From contig NZ_AP023423.1 of the NCBI RefSeq assembly GCF_021654335.1, positions 2,293,001 through 2,357,000 of the forward strand: 64,000 bases of DNA. Reading direction: 5' to 3'. A model generated the notes under the pieces. The model had not been told where the DNA came from and searched no databases. It saw only the letters and a program-made list of their open reading frames with translations. The DNA comes from Sideroxyarcus emersonii (GTDB taxonomy: Bacteria > Pseudomonadota > Gammaproteobacteria > Burkholderiales > Gallionellaceae). Shown here in pieces: positions 38,059-47,100 of this stretch. Both the position numbers and the translations under genes were made by a program. Within the stretch, counting starts at the first letter, position 1. Each line of letters begins with the position of its first letter.

Positions 38059-39375
38059 CTACCTGCGCCCGGGCTGGCTCAGGAAATAATCGGACACGAA
38101 CGATTTTTGTCCCGGCTTGACTTCGACGTCCTTGAAATCGCGGCTGCCCAGCACGTTTCCGCCACCGTCGTAATACGTCGCGGTCACATCATACCTGCCT
38201 GCGGGCAGCGACAGGCGCGCCATCAGGATATTGCCCGGCATCAGTGTCCAGGAACGGGTGTCGGCCCGCTCGGATGCGTTGGCTGCGATATTGGTGAAGA
38301 TGCTCACCATCGGGTTGTCCGCTTCCTTCTTGTTGACCTCGGCTTCCGCGGCCAGCTTCACCGCCATCCTGGCCACCCCGCGCGCGATGATCGCCGGCAA
38401 GCGGTCGTTGAAGCTCTTTTCGGCAATCCAGTTCACGTCCTCGACCTCTTCCGAAGCGGCGGAGGATGCGCCGGTACTCAGCACCACGTGGTCGACGGGT
38501 ACCGGCCGCCTGACGAAGCGCGGCACGGCAAGGCTGATCATGCCAATGCTTTTGGGATTGCGCGGATCGTATGCCGGATTCGCCACGCGGATGATGTTCT
38601 CGGCCAGCGTCGCCCCCAACCCGTTGTGCAGGATGAACACCACTTCGCTCGGCGCCGGCTTCCCTGCTTTCAACCGCGCCAGATCGTCGCCGAGTTTGCG
38701 CGGGATCGGGAATCCGGCGTTCTGCGCCTTGTAGCCATCGACGGCTTTCTGCATCTCGATGCGCGCGGAATCCGGCTCACCCGCGGCCTCGTATACCATG
38801 CCGTTCAGGTAGCGCACAAAAGCGCCCGACAGGTATTTCGCGTTCCGGTGCTTTTCGGCCAGCAGCCGCTGTTTCAGGTTGAACTGGCGCGCCTCGACCG
38901 CCGCGTCATCCACCGTGCCCATCTGCAGGTAGTTCAGCGCCTCGAACGAGTACACCATGAGCTGCTCGCTGGGCAGCCCTTCATATGCCTTGAAGGTGTC
39001 GTTGATCGTCACCGATGCTGCCTGCTCCTTGATGCTGATCGCATCAAGCTGTTCCATCAGGTTCTTCGCCGCTTCGAATTGCGTATTGGAATCGGCGTAT
39101 TGTCCCTGCCAGCGCAATAACGTCCCCTTGTTCAGATGCAGCAAGGTTTCGTCCGAGCCGCTCAACTTGAGTTTGTCCAGCGCCTTGCTGGCGCCGTCCA
39201 GGTCGCGATCAGCCGCGGCCTTCTCCACGCTGGCAAGGCTTGCACTGTAGGTGGCGCAACCCGGCAACGCCAACACCAAAGCCATTGCCGCCAGGCCAAG
39301 AAAGATTTGCGACAGATGATGCAATTCTTGTTTGCCGGTTACGACCTCCGCCCCCCCTGTAACAATATCTCGCAT
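38059..39375 (-). CDS. COG3014-family lipoprotein with TPR-like helices
   Basis: A 438-residue predicted outer-membrane lipoprotein. Its lipobox is ALPGC at about residues 36-40; the long N-region means a later start, for instance TTG at 39324, is also possible. After the lipid cysteine come helical repeat-like segments (LNKGTLLRWQGQYADSNTQFEAAKNLM), then a beta-rich C-terminal domain ending SFVSDYFLSQPGRR. This family is usually found next to an LpoB-like protein and an LPP20 protein, as here. Role unknown, probably peptidoglycan synthesis or envelope stress. Confidence 0.75.
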   Translation of the reverse strand: MRDIVTGGAEVVTGKQELHHLSQIFLGLAAMALVLALPGCATYSASLASVEKAAADRDLDGASKALDKLKLSGSDETLLHLNKGTLLRWQGQYADSNTQFEAAKNLMEQLDAISIKEQAASVTINDTFKAYEGLPSEQLMVYSFEALNYLQMGTVDDAAVEARQFNLKQRLLAEKHRNAKYLSGAFVRYLNGMVYEAAGEPDSARIEMQKAVDGYKAQNAGFPIPRKLGDDLARLKAGKPAPSEVVFILHNGLGATLAENIIRVANPAYDPRNPKSIGMISLAVPRFVRRPVPVDHVVLSTGASSAASEEVEDVNWIAEKSFNDRLPAIIARGVARMAVKLAAEAEVNKKEADNPMVSIFTNIAANASERADTRSWTLMPGNILMARLSLPAGRYDVTATYYDGGGNVLGSRDFKDVEVKPGQKSFVSDYFLSQPGRR

Positions 39376-39490
39376 TTCTCTTCCCTGAATTCCTGGTTGC
39401 GCAAAGCCGCGTCATGCGCTCATTTCAAGACCGTCGCGAATCTCTCTGCCATGTCGCCGCCCCGCGAGGGGGGCAACGACATCGCGACTG

Positions 39491-40093
39491 CTAGCGGAAG
39501 CGCGCTTCCGTTATGTCTTTCTTGAGTTTCTTCTGTCCGGTCCAGACCATGCGGTTGTCCGCCAGGCTGATCAAGGTCATGTCGATCTGGTAGAAACGGA
39601 TCTGTTCCCGCCCCGACGCATCGGTGATGGTATTGATGGTGCCCATGAGCATGAAGTCGGCACCCCGCTCCTTGCCCATCTCCTTGCGGGTGGCATCCGA
39701 TGCATTCAGGTCCATATCGGAACGCTCCTGGCGTATCCCTTCGCGTTGCGTTTTGGAAGCGACCACATCGACACGGCCGGAATTGACGAAGGCACGCTCA
39801 AGATCGTTGACGAAGGTACGGGTGTTGATATGTTCATTCGACAGGTTGCGCACCTCGCCGACGATCACTGCCGGCGTATGGCTGGTCTTTTGCGCATAAC
39901 GGTCGATCCAGCCGCCGGACAGGGAGTCGCGGATCATCTCTTCCGCCACCAGGCGCGAATCGGTATCGTTCCAGTAACCGGACAGGTCCTTGACCTCATC
40001 GACCCCGACACGTTTCACTTCCGTCGAACAGCCCCCCAACACCAGTGCAGCCACGAAAGTGCCCAATAGCATCCAGATTCTCTTGCTCAACAT
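39491..40093 (-). CDS. LpoB-like penicillin-binding protein activator lipoprotein
   Basis: A 200-residue lipoprotein: LVLGGCSTEV lipobox at residues 18-23, then a PF13036/LpoB-like domain with DLSGYWNDTDSRLVAEEMI, PAVIVGEVRNLSNEHINTRTF and GADFMLMGTINTITD. In enterobacteria LpoB spans the periplasm to stimulate PBP1B. Here it lacks the long disordered linker of E. coli LpoB, and no pbp gene is adjacent. Upstream region 40094-40262 carries the likely promoter of the three-gene run. Confidence 0.78.
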   Translation of the reverse strand: MLSKRIWMLLGTFVAALVLGGCSTEVKRVGVDEVKDLSGYWNDTDSRLVAEEMIRDSLSGGWIDRYAQKTSHTPAVIVGEVRNLSNEHINTRTFVNDLERAFVNSGRVDVVASKTQREGIRQERSDMDLNASDATRKEMGKERGADFMLMGTINTITDASGREQIRFYQIDMTLISLADNRMVWTGQKKLKKDITEARFR

Positions 40094-40262
40094 TTCCGTC
40101 TCCCTTTGCTAAAAATATCCAAGTAAATCGCCAAACTGCGGGGCTCGCAACCCCAGAATCTAACAGCAAAAACTTTTCGATACCATTAAAAAATTATTGA
40201 ACTTCCAATAGCCGCATCCGGCGGGATCGCCCCGGCAGGGGCGCCGATTGCGGCACTCCGCA

Positions 40263-41738
40263 CTACCGGATATCCACCACGCGATTCGGCTTCAGCTTCG
40301 CATAGGAGGGCATCGCCATTCCGACCGAGGCGTTGATATAGGTCGGATCGGCGATGACGTACTGGCTGCCCTGGTAATCCACCGTGGCGAATTCCGGCTT
40401 CACGCGTTTGAGCTTCACTGCAGTGGTCAGGTGCCCAGGATAGAGCAGGCCGATCACCTTGATCCCCAGCAGCTCGCGCACCAGCCAGGAGAACACCGCC
40501 GAATGTTCCTTGCAGTCGTTATAGGGGAAATACATCGACTCTTCGACGAAGAACGATTTCTCATGGCCGAACTGCTCCTCGTCGGTCTTGTAGGCAAACG
40601 ATTTCTGCACGAAGGCCAGCAGGAAGTTGACCGCCTCCTCCTCATCCATCGCAGCGGTATATTTCTTCAGTTCGGGCAGCAATCCCTGGCGGAACAGGGA
40701 GCTCGCCCCGGTATTGAAATAGAGCTCGAAGTCGGATTGCGGATAGGTATCGAGGTACTCGACCAGGCGGCGGTCGTAGGGGGCGTTCACCTTGACCTGG
40801 TTGCCCTTGTACTCGAAGGCCAGTGCGCGCTGCCCAGGTTCCGGCCTGGGGAAGCCGATCGCGGCGGAGCGAATGTCGAGCGGCTTGAGCTGGACCGGAT
40901 AGCTGGCCTCATAGGTATAGAAACTGCGGATGCTGTCGCCATGATCCTGGGCCAGCACGGCGTAATAGGTCTGATCGCCAACCTTGATGAACTTGGTCGA
41001 ATAGACCTGCTGCCGGACCGCCACGAACAGGTGCACATCCATCCCGACATAGCCCAGGCGAACGTCGTAACCGGACTTGACCAGGAAGAACCAGAGCAGC
41101 AGGTTCTGCTCGGTCCTGCGGTCCGGTTGCAGCGCCTGCACGACACTGCGCCAGAGCGATGCATAGCCCCAGTCGTCCAGTTGCAGCTGGCGTCGCGCAT
41201 CGCTGATCGCCTGGAATGTCGGCTCGTACTGGCTGCCGCTCATCATGCTCCAGAAGGCGCTCATCTCTTCCGGCTTTTCGCCGGTCGACACACGATATTC
41301 CCGCCATTGCGGATCGAATGGGAACCTCACCGCATTGCCGTAAAACATGACTTCCAGCGTGTTCGCCGCGAGCGGCAGCTTGGGCTGCGGCGGGGCCGGC
41401 GGCAACACAGGTGGAGCGGCAGGCTGCTCCACGACGGGCAACGGGGCCGGCTTTGCCGGTACCGGCGGCGTATACACCGGCGCCTGTTTGGGCTCCGGCT
41501 CCTTGATCAGCGGCTTGCCATGCAGCGTCTCGAATTCGCGCCAGCGGCCTTTCAGGAAGTCGGCGAACTCGGCATCCTGCTTTTCCTTGTATGCCTGGAA
41601 TTCGGTCTTGAGTTTCTGCGCGCCCTGTTGTTGCTGTTCGCGATATGTCTCGAAATCGCTCTGGGCGCAAGCGGCCTGCCCGTACATCCCCACGGAGAAC
41701 AGCAGTGTCGCTGCAAACAATTCGCCAAACTTGCGCAT
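40263..41738 (-). CDS. Exported transglutaminase-like protein with N-terminal F-x-x-Y-K helix
   Basis: A 491-residue protein with signal peptide MRKFGELFAATLLFSVGMYGQAACA. Residues 26-75 are a charged helix with repeats SDFETYREQ, TEFQAYKEK and AEFADFLKG. A proline-rich linker (about 80-125: PVYTPPVPAKPAPLP, PPVLPPAPPQP) leads to a beta-rich domain and a C-terminal transglutaminase-like fold with probable triad Cys in YNDCKEHSAVFSW, His in YPGHLTTAV and Asp in VIADPTY. GAGGAGG precedes the ATG. It probably acts in the periplasm on peptides or peptidoglycan. Confidence 0.72.
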   Translation of the reverse strand: MRKFGELFAATLLFSVGMYGQAACAQSDFETYREQQQQGAQKLKTEFQAYKEKQDAEFADFLKGRWREFETLHGKPLIKEPEPKQAPVYTPPVPAKPAPLPVVEQPAAPPVLPPAPPQPKLPLAANTLEVMFYGNAVRFPFDPQWREYRVSTGEKPEEMSAFWSMMSGSQYEPTFQAISDARRQLQLDDWGYASLWRSVVQALQPDRRTEQNLLLWFFLVKSGYDVRLGYVGMDVHLFVAVRQQVYSTKFIKVGDQTYYAVLAQDHGDSIRSFYTYEASYPVQLKPLDIRSAAIGFPRPEPGQRALAFEYKGNQVKVNAPYDRRLVEYLDTYPQSDFELYFNTGASSLFRQGLLPELKKYTAAMDEEEAVNFLLAFVQKSFAYKTDEEQFGHEKSFFVEESMYFPYNDCKEHSAVFSWLVRELLGIKVIGLLYPGHLTTAVKLKRVKPEFATVDYQGSQYVIADPTYINASVGMAMPSYAKLKPNRVVDIR

Positions 41739-41758
41739 ACATCCTCCTCGATTCATCG

Positions 41759-42151
41759 TCACTGGTCGCTGGGTACCAACCAGACCCACAGTTCATCGGT
41801 ATCCGGGTCGCGCCATTTCGCCTTGACCATGGCCTTGACGTCGACCTGCCTGGAATCCTCATGTGCAACCCGAGCCCCGACGGTGCTCGACCTGTCATGC
41901 GCCACGGTCGTGGAAACGACCTGCGCAGATTGTATGTTCACCCCGAAACGTTTCGCATACTCTTCACGCGCGCGCAGGATCGCCAGCTCTTCCTGGGCGG
42001 CATCGCCGCGCACATGCATGCCGGCTGACGCGGATACGCCATTGCCCGGATTGTCTATCCATGCTGGCCGTTCATTGGCCGCTTGCGGAACACCGGCCAC
42101 ACACGCCGACAGGGCAAGGGACACCAGCATTGCAAGCAGGCTGTGCAGCAT
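41759..42151 (-). CDS. Small LPP20-family lipoprotein
   Basis: A 130-residue lipoprotein with lipobox LALSACV at the end of a 17-residue signal sequence. The mature protein starts AGVPQAANERPAWIDNPG and has the LPP20 pattern GVSASAGMHVRGDAAQEELAILRAREEYAKRFG. I chose the ATG at 42151; a GTG at 42169 would add six residues. Only 20 bases separate it from the transglutaminase-like gene. Confidence 0.7.
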   Translation of the reverse strand: MLHSLLAMLVSLALSACVAGVPQAANERPAWIDNPGNGVSASAGMHVRGDAAQEELAILRAREEYAKRFGVNIQSAQVVSTTVAHDRSSTVGARVAHEDSRQVDVKAMVKAKWRDPDTDELWVWLVPSDQ

Positions 42152-42173
42152 CGATCCATTGCACCGCACGCCC

Positions 42174-42944
42174 TCAATCGTTGACCTGCTTCAACCATTC
42201 ATCCGCATACGACTCGAAGTTCTCCAGGTCTTTTACCGATTCGGCACTGAGCGGACGGTCCTCCACCTGATTGCCGTCGAAGCTGGCCATGCGATTCGCC
42301 CCCAGGCTGAATTCGCGCTTGTATTCGATGAACTCCTGCTCAGTCCTGGCCTTGTATTCGTCGAACTTGCGCTGCTCCTTCGCAATGGCATCCTGCGCTT
42401 CCTGCTTGTAAGCCTCGAATTCATCCTGTTCGGCCTTTTTGTGTATCTCGAATTCGCCGTCCGTGCTGCTGATGCTGACCTGGCCCTTGCGCATGTCGAC
42501 CTCGTTGCGGTCGGGCAGCACCGCCACCAGGAAGCGCGTGCCGCGCACCCCGATGGTGGCAGCCTCGGTGCGGACCTCGAGCTTCTGGTCGCCCTTGAGG
42601 GTGTTCATCGCGTAATAGATCAGGCCGGTAAGTTGCCTCAGGAAGCCGGCTTTCTCCTGGCTGTTGTCGATCGCTATCTTGCTGTTCTTCTCGAGCACGA
42701 TGTAGCCGGAACTCCCCACGCGCACCACCGCACGGCCGTTCGGCCCTGTCGACAGGGTATTCCCGGAAGGCAGGATCGCCTTGACCCCGACAGCCTTCTG
42801 CTTCTTCCCGGCCGCATCGCTGGTGGCTACCGCGCCTTCCGCCTTGACGATTTCGATCCGGCCTCCTGCAGCAGAACACGGTATCGCCGCGGCGATACCG
42901 GTCAGGCAAAGAAGGATACCTGCACTCAACTTGGCAATGCTCAT
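42174..42944 (-). CDS. Exported FecR-domain protein with F-x-x-Y-K helix
   Basis: A 256-residue protein: signal peptide (SIAKLSAGILLCLTGIAAAIPCSA), then a FecR-like beta domain around residues 30-150 (ILPSGNTLSTGPNGRAVVRVG, LEVRTEAATIGVRGTRFLV). From about residue 165 it becomes a charged helix with the repeated pattern DEFEAYKQE, RKFDEYKAR, QEFIEYKRE. The same motif heads the transglutaminase-like protein two genes downstream, which suggests physical interaction. No sigma-factor gene is present, so a FecR signalling role is unlikely. Confidence 0.75.
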   Translation of the reverse strand: MSIAKLSAGILLCLTGIAAAIPCSAAGGRIEIVKAEGAVATSDAAGKKQKAVGVKAILPSGNTLSTGPNGRAVVRVGSSGYIVLEKNSKIAIDNSQEKAGFLRQLTGLIYYAMNTLKGDQKLEVRTEAATIGVRGTRFLVAVLPDRNEVDMRKGQVSISSTDGEFEIHKKAEQDEFEAYKQEAQDAIAKEQRKFDEYKARTEQEFIEYKREFSLGANRMASFDGNQVEDRPLSAESVKDLENFESYADEWLKQVND

Positions 42945-42952
42945 GACTGACC

Positions 42953-43108
42953 TCACTTGTGCACTTCCGACGACAGCTCGTCCTGGGCCCCCTGGGCATG
43001 GCTGCGCTGGGTCTCGGGACTGTTCTCGACCTTGGCAGGCGGTTTTGCACAAGCGGCCAGGCCGAACAACAGCAGCAACAAAAATACTGCACGAATCGAT
43101 TGATGCAT
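42953..43108 (-). CDS. Fifty-one-residue mini-lipoprotein
   Basis: Lipoprotein signal MHQSIRAVFLLLLLFGLAAC followed by only 31 residues, AKPPAKVENSPETQ through QGAQDELSSEVHK. AAGGAGGGACTC precedes the ATG at 43108, giving a strong ribosome site. Both ends resemble the neighbouring 201-residue lipoprotein (CSTPPAKVEKV and AQKGQDELAADI), as though the middle domain were missing. Eight bases before the FecR-like gene. Confidence 0.65.
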   Translation of the reverse strand: MHQSIRAVFLLLLLFGLAACAKPPAKVENSPETQRSHAQGAQDELSSEVHK

Positions 43109-43239
43109 GAGTCCCTCCTTCATTGCCGCCACAAGATTTGCCCAAAAGAGAAAGGGCAGCACTAGGCTGCCCATCCCCGGTATCGTCTGCTTCAATGGCT
43201 AGCGGGCTTTACCAGCCACCATTCGGCGCAGTCTGCTGG

Positions 43240-43845
43240 TTATTGACCAGTGCCGCTGTTGCCGATCTTCTGCTTGGCAATATCTGCCGCCAGTTCATCC
43301 TGGCCCTTTTGTGCCCTGAATTGCTGCCAGGCTGCCTGGTCGTTGTTCATGCTGGTCTTGACTGCCGTTTCGGTGAGCTTCTGCGCAGCGGCCTCATCCA
43401 GACCGACGAGCACATACATCGTGCCATCCGGAGCCACGATGCTCCGGAATATCTTGGTGCCCTGCAGAGTCTGGTCGGTGATCTGCTTGGTGACCGAAGT
43501 GTTCACGCGATCCACGGTTTCCTTGCTGCCGGCACCGGTCGTCTCGGCATATTGCTTGATCATGTTCTGCACTTGCACTTTCATGTTCTGGGCAAGCTGG
43601 ACGCGCGCTTCGGTGGCGGCCATCTGTTTCATGAAGGCGATACCCGCATCCGACTTCGCTGCAGAACCGACTGCACCGACGGACATGCCCTCAACCGGCG
43701 CATCGCAAACCCACAAGGGCGCCGCCTTGTCGGTGCCCGGGAATACGCAGTCGGCAACCTTCTCGACCTTGGCCGGCGGTGTAGAACAGGCAGCAACACC
43801 CAGCGCGATAACAGACATCAACAGCACATTGGTGATCTTGGACAT
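43240..43845 (-). CDS. LPP20-family lipoprotein
   Basis: A 201-residue lipoprotein with lipobox GVAACS at residues 16-21. The mature protein has an LPP20-like core: PLWVCDAPVEGMSVGAVGSAAKS, then MKQMAATEARVQLAQNMKVQVQNM and MYVLVGLDEAAAQK. First gene of the five-gene envelope run. TAGGAGTG lies before the ATG. Outer-membrane location is likely. Function unknown. Confidence 0.75.
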   Translation of the reverse strand: MSKITNVLLMSVIALGVAACSTPPAKVEKVADCVFPGTDKAAPLWVCDAPVEGMSVGAVGSAAKSDAGIAFMKQMAATEARVQLAQNMKVQVQNMIKQYAETTGAGSKETVDRVNTSVTKQITDQTLQGTKIFRSIVAPDGTMYVLVGLDEAAAQKLTETAVKTSMNNDQAAWQQFRAQKGQDELAADIAKQKIGNSGTGQ

Positions 43846-44168
43846 TTGAGTACACTCCTAATCTGGGTTAACGAATAAACATGGTGCAAAATACGGCGAT
43901 CACATGTGGGGGCATTTTAGCGCGCCGCCACCCACCGATATCCACTTTCTGAAGAACCTGTTTGAAATCTACAGCATGCGGGCAGATGCTACAAGCCGGC
44001 CCGGCAGAGACACAAGCGCCCTGTCGTATTTATGCCAAACACACCAGAAATCCGGCCTCGGCTCTACTATTCTTTACTCCATGCCACCAGAAACAGCATG
44101 CCTGAAAAACCGTCTTAATACCACCCTGCGCAAACAGTGTCCGAGCCACCCCGGATGCATATCCTTAC
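43846..44168. other. Intergenic stretch upstream of the LPP20 gene
   Basis: About 320 bases between two minus-strand genes with no convincing coding frame. The right-hand part follows the GGDEF-EAL gene stop, and the left-hand part must contain the promoter of the envelope run. No terminator hairpin with a T-run was found. Confidence 0.4.
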
Positions 44169-47100
44169 TCAGCGTTTGCGATACCAATCCAGGAATTCCG
44201 CAGCAGTCATGGGATGGGCCAGCCCATAACCCTGCACATAACCGCATCCCATGCCGGCGAGCACCTGTATCAGCCTCGGGTCTTCGATACCTTTGGCCAC
44301 GGTCTTGCGGCCGAACGTGTTCGCCAGTGCGATTGCTCCCTGCACGATGGCGCGGTCGCCTTCGTTCGACGCCATGTCCTGCACGAAAGACTGGCTGATC
44401 TTGAGTGTGCCGGCACCAAGTTTGCGCAGGTGCATCAGCGAGGAATAACCGGCACCAAAATCGTCCAGAGCGAAACTGACGCCGAGGTCGCGGCACGCAT
44501 CGATCAACGCGGCAGATTGTGCGATGTCTTCCAGCGCCAGCGTTTCGGATATTTCGATCTGCAACCTGCCATGCGCCATTGCCGGATACTGCGCCAGTTT
44601 GCGTTGCAACTCGGCAACAAAGTCCGGCGACTGCAAATGGCGGATGGAAACATTGACACTGACCTCCATCGCGACGCCGGCTTGCTCCCAAGCCTGAAGT
44701 TGCGCCAGCGCAGTATCGATCACCCAGTTTCCCAGCCCGACCTCCTGCTCGGCATGCTCGATGTTCGGCAGGAATGCGGCCGGGTGCAGCAAACCATGCT
44801 CCGGATGATGCCAGCGGACCAGCGCCTCCACACCGGTGATGCGGCCCGTCGCCAGCTCCAGCCTGGGCTGGTAATACAGCTCGAACTCGCCCGCTTCGAG
44901 ACCCTGCGATATGCGGCGCCTGGCTTCATGCAGCGAATGTACGCGCTGGTCATGGATGGTGTCGTAGAGATGGAAGCGGTTCTTGCCGGACTGCTTGGCC
45001 ACATACATCGCCTGATCGGCATGCCGCAGCAGGGAATCGCCGCTTTCATCGTCGGCCGGATAGAAAGTCACGCCGATACTGGCCGACACGGCGATCTGGT
45101 GTTCCCCGAGCAGCATGGGCCGGGCGATGGTCTGCACGATGCGTTCCAGCACCTGAAAGCATTCGCTCTCCAGCGACAGGTCGTTGAACAGCACGACAAA
45201 CTCGTCGCCGCCCAGACGCGCCAAGGTATCGCCCGCGCGCAGCACTTCCTGCAAGCGGCGGGTGATATCCACCAGCAACCGGTCTCCGATCTCGTGTCCG
45301 TAGCGATCGTTGACGTCCTTGAATCCGTCGAGATCGATGTAGCAGACGGCCAGCATCTTGCCGTTGCGTTGCGCATGGGCAATGGCCTGGCTCAACCGGT
45401 CGGCCAGCAGGCGCCGGTTGGGAATGCCGGTCAGCGCATCGTAGTTGGCGATGCGGCTTAATTCGGCCTCGTGTTCCTTGAAATAGGTGACGTCCGAGAA
45501 CACCGCCACGTGGCGCTGCACCTTGCCCGCATCGTCGCAGATGACCGAAATGGAAAGCAGCTCGGCGTATATCTCGCCGTTCTTGCGCCGGTTCCATATC
45601 TCGCCGCGCCATGCCTTGTTCTCATTCAATGCTTTCCACATCGCGGCATAAAACGAATCGTCCTGGCGTCCGGAGCTCAGAATCCGGGGATTCCGGCCAA
45701 GCACCTCCTCGCGGCTGTAACCGGTGATGCGGGTGAATGCCGGATTGACGTCGATGATGGCATTGTCCGCATCGGTAATGGTGATCGCTTCCTGGCTGTT
45801 GCCAAACACGCTGGCGATGATGCGCAATTCCGCTTCCGCCCGTTTCAGCTCGGTGATGTCGCGCCCGACGATGACCAGCCCCTTGCGTCCGCCTTCCGCC
45901 CCGAACAGCGGCTTCTTGATGACATCCAGGTTCAGTTCGCCGCCCCCCGGAACCGGGACCATCTCTTCCAGACGCAGGACGCCCTCCGCCTGCCAGGCCG
46001 CCTCGTCACTTTGATGGCAACGCAACAGCGCCTCCCTGTAGCCAGGTTGCGCAATCTCGGCCAGCTGCCGGTCGGTCTTGCCGCGGCAATCCACCGCCGT
46101 CAGCCCGAAAGTCTGCAGTGCCGACTGGTTGTATTCCAGCCAGCGTCCTGTACCGTCCTTGAAACGGATGGGATCGGGGATCGCCTCGATCAGCGTGCGC
46201 AGCAATTCTTCGCTCTGGCGCAAGCTGGCCGATTTCTGCTCCACCAGCCGGGTCAGTTCTTCCTTGCTGCGCCGCAGCTCGGTCACGTCCACCAGCGTCC
46301 CGATGATGGCCGGTCGCCCCTGATACTCGATCAGGCGCCCATGGGAATCGACGATGATCTCGCTACCGTCGCGCTTGTATGCGGTGAAACTGTAACGCGT
46401 TGCGTCCACCTCGGCGGCGAACCGGCGCCGGATATTCTCTTCGACCCTCGCCCGGTCTTCGGCCTTGACCAATTGAATGGCTGGAAAAACGTCGACCAGT
46501 TCCTCGGCCGAATCGTAGCCGAACATGCCGACCAGGCCGGGATTGACGTAGCGGAACAATCCGTCCTGGATGATATAGATCCCGACCAGCGACTGCTCCA
46601 CCAGTGCGCGGAACTTGGTCGATTCTTCGGCGACCAGCCCTTCCAGGCGACGGCGATAATCTTCCAGCTGCTGCGCGGTATGTTTGCGCCGCGTGATGTC
46701 GCGCGACACCCCCAGCACGCCGATCAGTTGCCCCTGGCTGTCGTGCATCGGCGTCTTGATGGTCTCGAACAAACCGCGGTAACCATCGGTCGCGAAAGTC
46801 AGCCATTCCTCATTGATGCTGTGCCGCTCCTCCGACATCGCCTTGAGGTCGTGCTTGCGAAAGCAATCGGCCAGCTGGCTGTCGACGAAATCGAAGTCGG
46901 TCTTGCCGACGATGTCCCGTTCTTTCGCGCCATATAGCTGTTCGAAGCGCCGGTTGCATGCCAGGTAGACGCCCTGCTTATCCTTCAGCCAGACCAGGTC
47001 GGGGATGGTATCGATGAAGGTGCGCAGGAACATTTCATCCACTTCGTGCTTCTCGTCCAGCAGCCCCGTCGCCATGGTCTGGGTCAGGTCATGTTCGCTC

